64,000 nt of DNA from Massospora cicadina (taxonomy: Eukaryota; Entomophthoromycota; Entomophthoromycetes; Entomophthorales; Entomophthoraceae). The position numbers and the translations under genes are program-made. The notes beneath the pieces were generated by a model, which saw only the letters and a list, made by a program, of their open reading frames with translations, made no database searches and was not told where the DNA came from. Positions 1 to 11,320 of this stretch are shown in pieces; the stretch's first letter is position 1; every line of letters begins with the position of its first letter. The stretch is taken from positions 116,064-180,063 of the forward strand of contig JAKSZP010000135.1 in assembly GCA_022478985.1 (NCBI GenBank). Reading direction: 5' to 3'.

Positions 1-635
1 ATTAAAGTGAACCTAGGGAACTTATAATGGGGATTCAATCATCTAACCCTCAGTTAACACCTCTTCGATGAAATGCAGCCATTGCCATTGAATCACCCAT
101 CTTCATCTTGGCAGTGATGGTCTTCCTCATCCTGTCTAGGATTCTGTCATTGGACATCCTTGAGACCTAAACAGAAAGAGTAAGAAAACGTGTCCCTAAC
201 ATTTTCCTCTCAAACCAAGTAAACCAACCATATTTGGCTAGCAACCTGCTTAGGTAATGGGACTTATTAGCCATTAAGGCAGGTCACACACCAACTGATC
301 TATTAGCTAGTTGCAGGCAGCATCACTCACCTCGTAACTTGCTATTCATTCCCAATTATTTGGTGATGAAACCCAACTGATCCCAATTGGTACACCTGAT
401 AGTTAATCACTATCAGATTCCCCTATTTCATCAGCAACTCCACCTGACGAGATCTCAAGTATTCATCTGGATTGATCCTTGATAGATATGACCAGGCGAA
501 TATCTCAAAATCCACCAAATGTAGTTACTCCAAAACTTGGGCCAACTGATTTCTAATTCACTTCGCCTTAGGGAATTATCCACTAGCAATTCCTGGTAAT
601 CTAGCAGACTGGGAATATGGGCAAAAATCCCAACA
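1..635 (-). repeat. Element B 3' LTR, left part outside window
   Basis: This stretch aligns along its length with about 13795-14429, the 5' LTR of the same minus-strand element. Shared landmarks are the GATGAAATG...CAGCCATTGC block, the CCATATTTGGCTAGC block and the end CAAAAATCC(C/T)AACA. Read on the minus strand the LTR opens TGTTGGGATTTTTG. The copies differ by many substitutions and small indels, so the element is old. About 0.5 kb of this LTR lies left of the window. Confidence 0.85.
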
Positions 636-642
636 GATCCCC

Positions 643-1285
643 TGTAATGGATCAGGAGGCACCTGATTCTTACATTGACTTGGATTGGGTGAAATTAATC
701 TGAATGTGTCCCTGGTTCAACGGGCATCAAATTTGGTAAGTTTGGAGCTGGGCGATATCGCCATCCCAAATCTGAATCATCTCCGCAGAATGATGATGGG
801 CTTATGTGGTGCGTGGATGGTGATCTGGTGGGATAGCGAATCAGCACTAATGATGTGGTGTTCAGGGCTCAGAAGAGTCTAAATAAATGAAAGCTTATTC
901 GATATTTGCAGTGGATTATCTAAGGGAAGACGCTGCAGCCCTGTAGGGCATTTGTGTCTTCTATGAGGAATTCAAAATAAAGGATTCTGCTAAGCTCAAA
1001 TTTTATTAAATTTATTTTAGTAAATAGTTGGATCAGATCGAAGTCATGAGCTCTGCCAGTGAGCTCGGTGTGGCGTTGGTGTCATTCTTGGCCTTTTCCT
1101 AGTCCCAGACCCTGCTACTTATGTGCAGTGTCATGGGAACAGTGGTCCAAGAATATGTGGCAATGACAAGACATGGTGGTCAGGTTTGGGGATGGGCCTC
1201 TTCAGGCCTGTACCTAGTATGGCCAGTAACTTTGCTCTTACTTCCCAAGTTGTTTGTTGCATATTGGCGCAGCCCGCCTGCTACA
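643..1285 (+). repeat. Element A 5' LTR
   Basis: Starts TGTAATGG and ends CTACA, and has the same length as the copy at 5554-6196. It contains a hairpin-forming GAAGAC...GTGTCTTC stretch near 928-961 and an AATAAA at about 976, suggesting a short R region around 950-1000. The two LTR copies differ by scattered substitutions, so insertion was not recent. Confidence 0.93.
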
Positions 1286-1296
1286 TTAGACACAAC
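928..1296 (+). promoter_or_regulatory. Element A putative self-primer and primer site
   Basis: Directly after the LTR the sequence TTAGACACAAC does not resemble a tRNA primer site. Its core AGACACAA (1288-1295) is complementary to TTGTGTCT at 952-959 inside the LTR, next to the hairpin and just before AATAAA. Tf1/sushi elements prime reverse transcription with the 5' end of their own RNA folded back on the primer site. The match here is only 8 nt, so this is suggestive. Confidence 0.35.
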
Positions 1297-1379
1297 TCTA
1301 ATACTTTCTTGTCAGTTTTGTGGGGCCCCCAAGAAGAGAAGGTGGTCCCAGGCAGGGAGGAATGGTACCGCAATTTGTT

Positions 1380-2200
1380 GACAGTAGTGATGGTGAGCTT
1401 CTCACTTACATTCATGATAAGAGAAGTGATCCAGATGTGTGGTTCAAGGCCCGCAAGGATGGAGGAACACCAAGGGGGACCTGTATCCCCAAAAGGATGG
1501 GTAGCTTTGCCTATGGAGGCCTTAGAGAAGATTCACCAAGTGGTGTCACAGATTCGTTTTCAGGTGCAGTTGGCTCAAGCAAATGGTGGGGAGACCCCTT
1601 TCTCATTGTAGATCGCGCAAATCGTGGAGGCACTACCTCCAGAACTTTCCAGGTGGGTGAAAGAGTTGATTGAATATCAAGGACGCCTGCCAGGATCCAT
1701 GGATGAGTGTGTGGACTGGATTGTCCAGGCGGCTTGTCCGGATGAGGTTCAGGATGTGGCGTGGTCAGCTCTGTTGACAGTAGGACAGGGCTGAGGTTTG
1801 GTGGAAGAATATGGGCGGATTTTCTGGCCATTGGCGAAAACAGCGAGAGTCTTGGATTCACAATCATTGCGAATGTTCAGACAAGGGCTGCAGGCGGACA
1901 TGTTGGCCGCCATGGCGGCTTCAAAAGTTCAGGGTTTGTTGGCAGAGAAGATTGCTTTGGCAATGCAAGTGGAAAGCAACTGGCGTTGGCATGAAACTGA
2001 AGAGAGGATTCAATGTCCCCAGGAAGGGTCCAGTCGCCTGTCATTGCTAGAAGAGTATGAGGAGGCCTACGGGGTTCTCCATGGAATTTCAGGAATATCC
2101 ATGGGGATCCCATCAGGGTAGCGGTGAGGAGTTTGGAAGAACAGGTCTGGGACCCAGGCAGAGCTATAGTCCCCAACCAACTTTGCCTGCAAATTTGCAA
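1380..2200 (+). pseudogene. Element A gag remnant
   Basis: The region between the 5' LTR and the protease. The best reading is at 1798-2121, with WPLAKTARVLDSQSLRMF and a charged, probably helical stretch ending LAEKIALAMQVESNWRWH. No CCHC zinc knuckle is visible, which agrees with the Tf1/sushi chromovirus group. The reading frame is broken several times and no convincing start codon is left. The assignment rests on position and helical composition rather than on a recognised domain. Confidence 0.6.
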
Positions 2201-2223
2201 TCTGAGAATGCTTCTAAAACTAA

Positions 2224-3440
2224 ACCTTCTTCTTTGCTTTATCCTAGGTTATTTATTCCAGTCAAGTTAAATCGCATGGCTGGACTGATAAGGTGCTGGC
2301 CCTGGTGGATACAGGGGCCAAGGAAAACTATTTGGAGTTTGCCTTAGCAGAACGTTTGCAGTTGGAAATGAGAAGGGGTCCTGAGGTGGTGTTTGCTGAC
2401 GTATTGAGAAGAGCCCCATTGTGGGTTCTGGAGCCCTTAATTTTCATTTGGCAGAACCCTTTTGGTTGAAAGAGGGCTTCTGCGCGATCCATAATCTGGC
2501 CCACCCCGTGGTGCTGGGGATGCGATGGTGGCATCGCTTTCAGCTATGGATTGATGTGTTGCATAAAAAATTGCCTTATCACCCCAGATTGGACCTTGGA
2601 TGATGTGGAAGATGGAGGTTGGTGGCGACGTCCCAAGTGGATGCAGGAGCTTAGGGGGAATGAAGTAGGTAGAGCTCCCACCCAAATACAGTGACTTCAT
2701 TGATGTATTTTGTTATATCAGAAGTTCACCTTTTTCCCTACAGGTTCATTTGCATTCTCATTTCAGTTCAAGAGGGAATCTGACCTTCCCAAGAGATGTC
2801 CGGTCTATCCTCTAAATGAATGGGCCAGGGAAGCATTGGTGAGTCATGTGGAGTCTATGTTAGACAAGGGTTTGATTGATCCCTCCATGTCTCCAGTGGT
2901 GTCTCCTGTGTTGTTAGTACTGAAGGCAAGTGGAGACCTACTCCCATGTGTAGATTTCCGACGCCTAAACATGGTCACAGAGCTGGATCCATATCCAATG
3001 CCCCTTTTGGAGGGCATTCTTCCAATGGTTACCAGATGCACGATGTTTACAAAGCTCAACCTAGCAGATGCATTTAATCAGATTTCAGTGAAGCTGGAGC
3101 ATTAGCAATACATGGAGTTCAAGTGCCACCTAGGGGTGTGCCAGTACCATGTGATGCCATTTGGGCTGAGGAATGCTCCAGCGGTGTTTTAATGGATGAT
3201 TGACCATGGCCTTAGGGGGATGATTGGACAATACTATGTCACTTATATAAATGATATTCTAGTGTTCTCGTGGTCCCAGGAAGAGCATGTTCAAGATGTT
3301 TGGGAAGTTTTGGGGGCGATTGGCTGAATGGGTTTAAGGTTGAAGCCCTCCAAGTGTGAGTTCAACTGGAGTTTAATGACATTTCTCAGCAACATAGTAT
3401 TCCATAATGGATTGGGGGTGTGTCCAGATAAGCTTTGAGC
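2224..3440 (+). pseudogene. Element A pol: protease and reverse transcriptase
   Basis: The aspartic protease begins near 2290, with the active-site loop LVDTGAKENYLEFALAER. A linker follows (HPVVLGMRWW near 2500, the equivalent of the conserved GxxW region), then reverse transcriptase from about 2750: WAREALVSHVESMLDKGLI, SPVLLVLKASG, CVDFRRLNMVTELDPYPMP, FTKLNLADAFNQI, YHVMPFGLRNAPAVF and YINDILVFS. The active-site YxDD reads YIND, so one catalytic aspartate is lost. An in-frame TAG at about 3103 and a stop after AVF add to the damage. Homology to Ty3/gypsy pol is unmistakable. Confidence 0.9.
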
Positions 3441-4190
3441 AGTACGGGCATGGAAGGCTCCCATGGATCAGACAGGGGTGCGAAGTTCTTCTGGGTATCT
3501 TGAACTTCCTTTGTTGGTTTGTGAAGAATTTTTCCCAGATGGCCTTATCGCTCACGCGTTTGACCCAGGACGTTCCGTTTGTATGGGGAAAGGAGGAAGA
3601 GCGGGCATTTGAATTACTAAAGGGCAAGTTACTTTCCGCACTTGTGCTGGCCCATCTGGATCTGGGGAAACCTTTTGTGGTCAATATGGATGGTTCAAAT
3701 TATGCTGTGGGGGCGGTATTGCTTCAAGAGGGGGAGGATGGTTTGGAGCATCCCTTATGTTACTACATCCATAAGCTGCTCCTTGCAGAAATTAACTACC
3801 CAATATATGATAAGGAACTGCTGGTGGTGATGGCAGCCTTACATGAATGGCAACATCACCTGCTCTATGCCTGGCATCCTTTTATTCATATGGACCACAA
3901 ATCCTTAATAATACTATTGCCAACCCCAAAAGATGAACCAGCGACAAGCCAGATGGCATGTGGAGCTGGTCCGCTATGATTTCTGGGTGGAGTACCGGCC
4001 TGGGTCTTCGAATGTCCTGGTGGATTGGTTGAGCCAAGATGGGGCTTTTGTATATGAGAAGGGGGAATTGGAGGAGTTCAACACCGCAATGATGCTCCGT
4101 CCAGATCAGTTTGCGATGGTTGAATATGGGGGGAGTGAGTTGGGAGAGGAAGTTCACTGGAAGCAGAAGAGCGCAGAGTTTGCATGAAGG
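3440..4190 (+). pseudogene. Element A pol: RNase H
   Basis: Continues the reverse transcriptase. Visible are the connection region (ALSLTRLTQDVPFVWGKEEE), then RNase H with VVNMDGSNYAVGAVLLQEGE (Asp conserved), INYPIYDKELLVVMAALHEW (Glu conserved) and MDHKSLI, followed by the tail RQARWHVELVRYDFWVEYRPG and VLVDWLSQDGA. These are the usual Ty3/gypsy RNase H landmarks in order. The open frame 3407-3979 is long, but it runs into a frameshift at about 3935. Confidence 0.88.
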
Positions 4191-4239
4191 CTAAAAACTG
4201 AGATGACGGAGGGTCAGCCGCACCAGTACCATGCGGATG

Positions 4240-5370
4240 TCAGGAAGAGGGTTGGGGTGCCATACCACAAGTTGCGCGTATGGGTATCTAACCCATCATT
4301 ATGGTGGAAGGTAATCTGGGCTTCCCATGACCATCTGCTAGCGGGTCACCCAGGAGTGGGAAGATGATAGAGTTTGTACAGTGGGAGTATTCATGGCTGG
4401 GCCTTTGTAAGGATGTCCAGAAGTATGTGTGAGAGTGTTTGGTATGTGCGAAGTCAAAGCCATTGAGAAAACTGCCATTGGGTAAGTTGAATACATTGCC
4501 AATACCGCAGACCCCTTGGAGTTTGGTCAGTGTTGATTTCATAGTGGTACATCCAAAGGTGCAGGGGAAGGACATGATTATGGTGGCCGTGGATAGACTC
4601 ACCAAATACGCTGAATTCTTCCCATGCAATAGGAGTTTTTCAGCGAAAGATGCGGCAAGGGTTTCATTGATGAGGTGTTTTCCCATCATGGCTTACCTGA
4701 GGAGATCATTTTGGATTGTGGCCCACAATTTGTTTCAAAATTCTGGTCGAGTTTACTGGAAAGTTTGGAAATAAGACCATGTCGGTCCTCAGCATACCAT
4801 CCACAATCTGATGGTCAAACGGAGAGGGTGAACCAGATACTTGAACAGTATCTGCAGTGTTACATGTCCAATTGACAAGATGACTGGGTATCATGGGTCC
4901 TGATGGCCCAGTTTGCTTACAATAACCACTCTCAATCCTCATCAGGAATGTCACCATTTTCGCAAACAATGGACTCAACCCTAAGTTGAACAGGGGATTT
5001 GAGGGTGGCATATGTCAGGGGGCGGATGAAATGGTTTGTACCATGTCAGAAATCAGGAAGACGCTATGGGGAAACTTGGAGCAGGCGGTAGCTTGGTAGA
5101 AGTGGCAGGCTAATTGGTGAAGGACGCCAGATCCGTCATTTGAACCTGGGGACTGGGTTCTGGTATTGGCCAAGAGCTATGCCATCCCTGTTAAGAATCA
5201 TAATCTGGGTCCAAAATTTCTGGGCCCATACCAGATCATCCAAGCTATTAATTGGGTTGCCTTTGAGTTGAGTTTACCAGAGGGTTCCAGAACCCATTCA
5301 GTGATTCACACTTCCCAGCTACAGGCTTTTGGGGGTGAGGGTCCCAAGCGCCCCGGTCTACTGAATCCTA
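4240..5370 (+). pseudogene. Element A pol: integrase
   Basis: The HHCC zinc-binding part is visible as SHDHLLAGHPGVG and CLVCAKSKP. The catalytic core carries SVDFIV (first Asp), ILDCGPQFVSKFW (second Asp) and DGQTERVNQ (Glu), with normal DDE spacing. A frameshift near 4680 separates the first Asp segment from the second, and a TGA at about 4873 interrupts the core's end. The C-terminal part (VLAKSYAIPV...NLGPKFLGPYQII) matches the integrase GPY/F module. Confidence 0.9.
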
Positions 5371-5545
5371 GAGAAGGGGAGATTCCAGAATATGAGGTGG
5401 AGAAGATACTGGATGACAAGTGGGTGAGAGGCTGACAGCAGCTGTTGGTGAAGTGGAAGGGCTATCCAGTAGAGGAGTCGATATGGCAGATGATGGAGGA
5501 CTGTGCGCGGTGCCCAGAGAAGGTCTGAGAATTCTTGTCTTCACA
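5371..5545 (+). pseudogene. Element A chromodomain
   Basis: Reads EIPEYEVEKILDDKW, then across an internal TGA LLVKWKGYPVEESIWQMMED and ending near the 3' LTR. The pattern YEVEKILD...LVKWKGY...W is the diagnostic chromodomain core that gives chromoviruses their name. These domains bind modified histones and steer integration toward heterochromatin. The TGA between the first and second strands would truncate it. Confidence 0.88.
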
Positions 5546-5553
5546 GGGGGTGA

Positions 5554-6196
5554 TGTAACGGATCAGGAGGCACCTGATCCAGACATTAACTCGGATTGGG
5601 TGGAATTTGATCCAAATGTGGCCCTGGTTCAATGGGCATAAAATTTGGTAAGTTTGGAGCTGGGCGAAATCGCCATCCCAAATCTGAATCACCTCCGCAG
5701 AATGATGATGGGCTTATGTGGGGCGTGGATGGTGATCCAGTGGGATGGTGAATCTTCATTAATGATGTGGTGGTCGGGGCTTGGAAGAGTATAACTAAAT
5801 GAAAGCTTATTCAATATTTGCAGCGTATATAAGGGAAGACACTGCAGCCCTGTAGGGCATTTGTGTCTTCTATGAGGAAATCAAAAATAAAGGATTCTTC
5901 TAAGCTCAAATTTTATTAAATTTATTTTAGTAAATAGTCAGATCAGATCAAAATCATGAGCTCCGCCAGTGAGCTCAATGTGGCGTTGGTGTCATTCTTG
6001 GCCTTTTCCTTGTCCCAGACCCTGCTACTGATGTGCAGTGTCGTGGGAACAGTGATCTGATAATATGTGGCAATGATGAGACATGGCGGTCAGGTTTGGG
6101 GATGGGCCTCTGCAGGCATGTACCTAGTATGGTCAGTAACTTGGCTCTTACTTCCCAATTCATTCATTGCATATTGGCGTGAACCCGCCCATTACA
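5554..6196 (+). repeat. Element A 3' LTR
   Basis: A 643-bp direct repeat of 643-1285, starting TGTAACGG and ending ATTACA. It is preceded by a short purine stretch (CACAGGGGGTGA) that can serve as polypurine tract. The hairpin and AATAAA found in the 5' copy are retained. Confidence 0.93.
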
Positions 6197-6479
6197 CCCC
6201 CTCTTGCCTAGATTTCTAGTGAGAAAAGGACCAGGGCATGATAACACCACTTCAGACACTCGGTTGAATACTTCATTGGCTCAAGTGGAGTATGTTCATC
6301 AATACTCAACGCTGCTCAGGATGACCTTTGGCATGTGGCACTCTTCCTCTTCCTCCTTGCTAATGCCTACTCAGAGCGTGGTCCCCACAATCTACTGTCA
6401 TGCTGGGCTGATTGATTTACCCATTACAATATTAGTCCCAGGATCTGGTTTTCTCCCTTCAGGGCATATGATCTGCTGT

Positions 6480-7930
6480 CATATCAGATTCTTGGTCTGA
6501 CATCCTTGATTTCCTGATTTCTCCTCATCCTAGACAGGAGACTCTTCCCATTGATGTTCATTTTGCAGCTAAATTAATAATACTTATTTATGTTTGCATT
6601 TGTTGTTTTCTTAATATAACCTCTTGGCTCAAGTCATTCTTAATTCTTCTCTTGGAGAGCTCATCCCATTAATTTTGAGATTAATTTATTTAAAGTTGGA
6701 GCTTAATGAATTGTAGAGTGCATAATGTTGACTTCCATATAAGTCTAGCATCCCCCTCTCGTCAAGCTTGTATGTAAAATTCTGAGTCACAATACCACAG
6801 CTTCTAAATAGTTTGTCTGATCAAGACCTCCTGCTTTTCCAGCATATGAGTTGGGATGCATGGCGGAACCTTTTCTATGGTCCTTCCAGTACTCAAAAGC
6901 CTAGTCTGGCGCCAGCGGCTAGTCCTTCCATCAAATTACTGGAAACTTTAACCAATCCCTCTGAAACCAGGCTTGCAATCGTTTTGAACAACTCTTGGCC
7001 TATTCTTCCTCTGTTGTCAATTCCAGAGTTGAATCTTGAAACTCTCCTGGATTCAGCTCCTTTTTCTGATGCACCGGCCATTGTCATGGATGCTCCAGAG
7101 ATTATGCCTTTCGCTCTTGATTTCCCTTTTCTTACTGGGTCAGACCTGCTTCCTGAACTCCTCTTCTGACTCAAACAATACTACAAACCCACTGTCCTGG
7201 CTACTGATATTACCATCAGTAACAGTATTCATTTCAAGCTCCCCTACGCTGAACTCCAGGCCCAAGTCACCAAGGCTTTGTCCTTAGTTCCAATTCCTCT
7301 GATCTTGAATACATCCTATATCAGGATACCGCCGCTTATGCTCTTCACTTTGCTGGACAAGTTCTTTAAAGTTGGTCCACAAAGCTTCCAGCCTCTTTTG
7401 GGTTTCACCTTTCCTTCAGCTTCAGCTTCCAAGAAGCCCATAGTCATTGATTGCAGGATGACTTTCACTCCCTGCATGACTTTCTCTTCACTGACGCTTC
7501 CCATCGGTATCTTCTGCTGATGCTTTAGTAGGGGGCATGGCTTGGCAATCCCTATCAAGCATCCCTTGTTTGCTTCCATCCCATATGTCTGGCGTTCTTG
7601 ATGAAGCCCGTCATTAAGCACTCAAGACTAATCTTCCAGCTCCAGTACCATATCAGATTACTCTGGGCTATTTGCTGACTTCCTCTTCTTATAGTGTTGC
7701 TTTCCTCCCCATTCCAGGGTTTTGCAATTGGCTTCTTATGACATTTCAATTTCCCTTCCTCTAGTCGCTTTCTTGCAGGGTTCTGCATCCACTTAAAGGG
7801 TGAGTTTCATGTAGTATAGCCCTTGCTAGCATCTGATCTCACATCAATTTTGACGGGCTGTTTATCACTACCAAAATCCATCCTCCATCCCCCAAGAGGT
7901 GACATAGGTGGAATCATCCCTGTATTGAGG
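6480..7930 (-). other. Element B spacer between pol and 3' LTR, with opposite-strand ORFs
   Basis: There is no recognised domain here. The plus strand, antisense to element B, is fairly open: 6813-7169 followed in another frame by 7278-7520. The hypothetical peptides are rich in Leu, Pro and Ser (for example ETLTNPSETRLAIVLNNSWP). Some Ty3/gypsy lineages carry an extra or antisense ORF in this position. Whether this is one, or a captured or nested fragment, cannot be decided from the sequence alone. Confidence 0.35.
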
Positions 7931-8009
7931 ACAATTAATAAAAATAAAAATTATAAAGCTATATCAGTTTTTTCTATTCAGTTTATAATCTTTTTTCCAA
8001 TATCTTTTA

Positions 8010-8270
8010 TCAATTTTTTATTTTTATTCTTCTTTTTTTCATGGGACTTGACCTTGTTTCAGTTAAGCGGTCCATCTTTTTATTTTCCCCCAAACTGGGA
8101 CCTGGGTACTTAAGCCTGCCAGTTTTCTATGGTTCAGAGGTCCTTTTTTCGAACTTAACCATCTAGATTGGTTCAGAGGTCCTTTTTTCAGACTTGACCT
8201 ATTCATCAGGACATGACCAATTTAATGGTTCATTGGTCCTTCAGGAACTATTTTAGTCTTTTTATTGTTC
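8010..8270. repeat. Direct repeat copy 1 within element B
   Basis: Pairs with 11060-11320 in the same orientation. Both have a T-rich lead, GGGACTTG or GGACTTG, then a CAAACTGGG(A/T)CCT(G/A)GGTA block, then repeated GGTTCAGAGGTCC motifs. The two copies flank the whole element B pol region. They may be two insertions of one short repeat or an internal duplication. Confidence 0.5.
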
Positions 8271-8329
8271 CATTGCTTCAGATACTTAGCATGGACTCAA
8301 TTTACAACTCTTCCGCCCTAAAGATACTT

Positions 8330-10990
8330 GATGGAGTAGGCATCAGTTGCCATCTTGGCAATAACTTCAAACAGACCTGACCACAACGCATCTAGTTTGT
8401 TTCTTCTTTCAAAACCATGTTTATCACAATAGACAACTCTTTTTGCCTATTTGATATTCTGTTAAGGCTAGTTGGTTCTTATTGTCTGTCAATTTAGCTC
8501 TTATCCTTTTCTTCAACATAGTATCAAATGCTTGCAATTTCATATCAATCAGTATATTTGTCAGTTGATTTAAGTACTGCTTGGCACTCATCCCTGATGT
8601 TGGTTTTACCTCCAAATATAAAATTGGCGGCAATGCAGCCTTCCTCCCATATAACAATTCAAATGGCGTTTTTCCCATCACCATATGATGACTGATATTG
8701 TAGGCAAACATCACTAAACTCAGGTACGTTCCCCACGCGGAAGTTCTTTCTACAATCAGCTTCCTTAGCATCATGGCCAGCGTTCCATTCACTCGTTCTA
8801 CCAGTCTGTTAATCTATGTCTGGTAGGGTACTGACATGACTCCTCTGATCCCCATTATCTCATTCAATCGTGGGATCACATGAGATGTGAACTTTGTTCT
8901 ATTATGCTAAGCAGGACCTGCGGACATCCATGTCAATATACTACTTGATCCAGGATGAACCTCGTGGTGCTGGTAGCATCTACTTTTGTTAGAGCTTTCA
9001 TCTGACCCATCTCATCAGATGATTGATGGCAACTATAATGTACTTTACTCCCCCTGTGCTCTTCATCAGCAGCCTCATCATGTTGATGGACACCATACGC
9101 CAGGCAAATCCAGGGTGGACCAGTCAATATTTAGTTAAAAATTTATGTGTTTTGTGCAGCTGGCACTCCACGCAATAAGCTAGATAATCCATGACATTGT
9201 AGTTGATGGATCCCCAGTAATAGTACTAGCAAATATGATCAGTTGTTTTTCTTGGGCCTCCATGCCTGATAACCTTATGAGCTGCTTGCACAATAGCTGC
9301 TCTTTCCGATGGCATCAAGAATAATAACTTCTTCCCATTAATTGTCTTAAACACTTGTTCATCCATGGTCTTGGTGTTTTACATCACTTTCCAAAGCGCA
9401 TTTTGGATTTCTTAGAGCTCATTCCTGATTTCTCCGTTGACCATTTTCTAAAAAGCTCATCCACCTGCGGGTATACCATCTGGACCATTGATAACTGCGA
9501 TAATCCATCCACATTCTGGTGAGAAGTCCCCACTTGGTGGACAATCTCATAATCATAAGCCTGTAGCTTAAGTGCCCATTGGGCCAGTCTTCCTTCTGGC
9601 TCTCTCAAATTGTGAAGCCAGCGCAATGAAGAATGGTTCGTCACCACTTTAAAGTGCATTCTGTGGATGTACACCCAAAACTACTTAGATGCATAAATGA
9701 CTGCAAGGCATTCATGCTCAGTTATGGTGTAGTTCCTCTCAGCGGCTGAGAGTGTCTGGCTCACATATGCCACTGGATGTTTGTCCCCAAGTTTATCTAC
9801 TTAGCTTAGTACAGCGCCAATCACCATCAATGAAGCATCAGTTTGTATAATAAACTCTCAATCAAAATTTAGCTATTTCAGAATCAGAGAATCTATTAAA
9901 TACTGGCATAGCTCATCGAAGAATTTCTGGGCTTCTTCATTCCATATGAATCCTTCTTTTGGATCCTTTATTAGATGGAATAAGGGCTCAGCTATTCTTT
10001 TGAAGTTCCAAATAAATCTTCTAGAGTAGCTGACCAACCTAAGTAACACTTGGATGTCTTGGACACTCTTCAGCACAGCCATCCATTCTATGGCTTCTAT
10101 CTTCTGGGCTTGCAGCTGTAATCCGTTAGAGTTGATCACAAATCTCAGATATTCCAACTCTTTTCTGAAGAAGTGATACTTCCTTGGCTTAATCTTCATG
10201 GTAGCCACAGACAGTCATTTGATTACTTCTTCCAAGTGGCTTAAGTGATCAGTAAACGTCCTACTGAACACATTGATATCGTCCAAGTATACTAGGACAC
10301 ATGATAGCTTCAAGTCGCTAAGTATAGCGTCCATGGCCCTCTGGAACGTTGCAGGCGCATTACATAGACCCTGGGGCATCCTCGTTGGTTGGTATAGCCC
10401 CTGCACAGTGATAATCATGAATTTTTCCTAGTCTTCTTTTAGCAAGTCGATTTTCTAATATCCTGAGATCAGATCCATTAAAGAGAAATACTTCACATCT
10501 CCCAATCAATCTAGCACATTGTTGATCCTTGGTAGGGGATATCAATCCTTCTTTGTAATTTTATTCAGCTTTTAGTAGTCAATCACCATCCGGTTGGATC
10601 CATCCTTTTTCTTCTCAAGTAGGATTGACTCACCCAGGGACTTGACGATGGAACTAGAAGCCCATGATTCACTAGTTTGCTGATTTCATCCTCCACTACC
10701 GCTTCAGCTGCTTTCAATCATCAGATAGGTCTCATCCTGATTTGCAAATTTTCCTCAGTGTCACCCTTATGGATCACATCTCGTGCACATCCCAAATTGT
10801 GGTCATCCTGAGTGAACACTTCCTGATACTTTTTGAATAATGTGAGCACCTCCTCTTGCTGGCCTTCTGACAGATCAGCGAGTTGCTCTCAATCAACCAA
10901 TAGGTTGATGCTCTCCATTACCCCAGCTGATAATTTCAGATCATTGAGGATGGAATTTCCTCAATTTGGCCATTGGGATTTCTTGTCACT
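8330..10990 (-). pseudogene. Element B pol (reverse transcriptase, RNase H, integrase)
   Basis: Read on the minus strand from 10990 downward: a pre-RT linker (EVLTLFKKYQEVFTQDDHN), the RT start (LLVPSSSPWVNPT, DGSNRMVIDY), LYQPTRMPQGLCNAPATFQR and LVYLDDINVFS (active-site DD intact) at about 10240-10400. The RT thumb and connection region is at 9873-10208, RNase H tail motifs (VVTNHSSLRWL, RLAQWALKLQAYDYEIVHQ) at 9384-9674, integrase zinc-binding at about 9000-9300, and the integrase C-terminal half (SLVMFAYNISHH, GKTPFELLYGRKAALPP) at 8424-8792. Frameshifts and stops break it into at least five pieces. No chromodomain is visible. Confidence 0.88.
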
Positions 10991-11059
10991 TCCTTAGTCA
11001 AAAACTCATAGACCATAAAAATTGATATCTTATATCTTTTGTATATTTTATATATATTT

Positions 11060-11320
11060 TTGTTTTTTTCTTTTGCGATAGGACTTGCAACCTACAAAAA
11101 GGTTTAGAGGTCCTTCTTTTCCCCTTCATCCAAACTGGGTCCTAGGTATTTAAACCTACCAGTTATCATGGTTCAAAATCTTATCCTCTTAAGATTTAAC
11201 CATCCATTTGGTTTAGTGGTCCCCTTCTAGGACTTGACCAAAATCTCAGTACATAACCATTAACTGGTTCAGAGGTCCACTGGGAACATTGCACATATTT
11301 TCTCTTTGGCTCAATACTAC
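11060..11320. repeat. Direct repeat copy 2 within element B
   Basis: Partner of 8010-8270, with the same order of motifs (GGACTTG, CAAACTGGGTCCTAGGTA, GGTTTAGTGGTCC, GGTTCAGAGGTCC). It lies between the pol start and gag of element B. The segment 11320-12040 beyond it has no recognisable domain and is probably decayed protease sequence. Confidence 0.5.

Larger units (their letters stand above)
639..6200 (+). mobile_element. Element A: Ty3/gypsy chromovirus, degenerate
   Basis: A complete-length plus-strand LTR retrotransposon. Two 643-bp LTRs (643-1285 and 5554-6196) both start TGTAA and end TACA. Between them lie gag, protease (VDTGAKE), reverse transcriptase, RNase H, integrase and a C-terminal chromodomain, in that order. 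The flanking CCCC on each side is the probable target duplication. Gag shows no CCHC knuckle, as in the Tf1/sushi group. Stops and frameshifts occur throughout, including 3103 (stop in RT) and about 4680 (frameshift in integrase), so it is not autonomous. It sits inside element B. Confidence 0.93.
636..6215 (-). promoter_or_regulatory. Element B polypurine tract, split by element A
   Basis: Joining 636-642 to the bases after 6200 gives, on the minus strand, a purine run (AGGCAAGAGGGGATC) directly before the B LTR start TGTTGGG. This is where a Ty3/gypsy polypurine tract should sit. Element A landed inside it. The C-rich bases at 639-642 and 6197-6200 are the likely target duplication. Confidence 0.65.

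Noticed and set aside
643..6196. Repeat-induced point mutation as cause of decay
   Set aside because: Differences between the two element A LTRs include many transversions and indels besides transitions, so no clear C-to-T signature is visible by eye.
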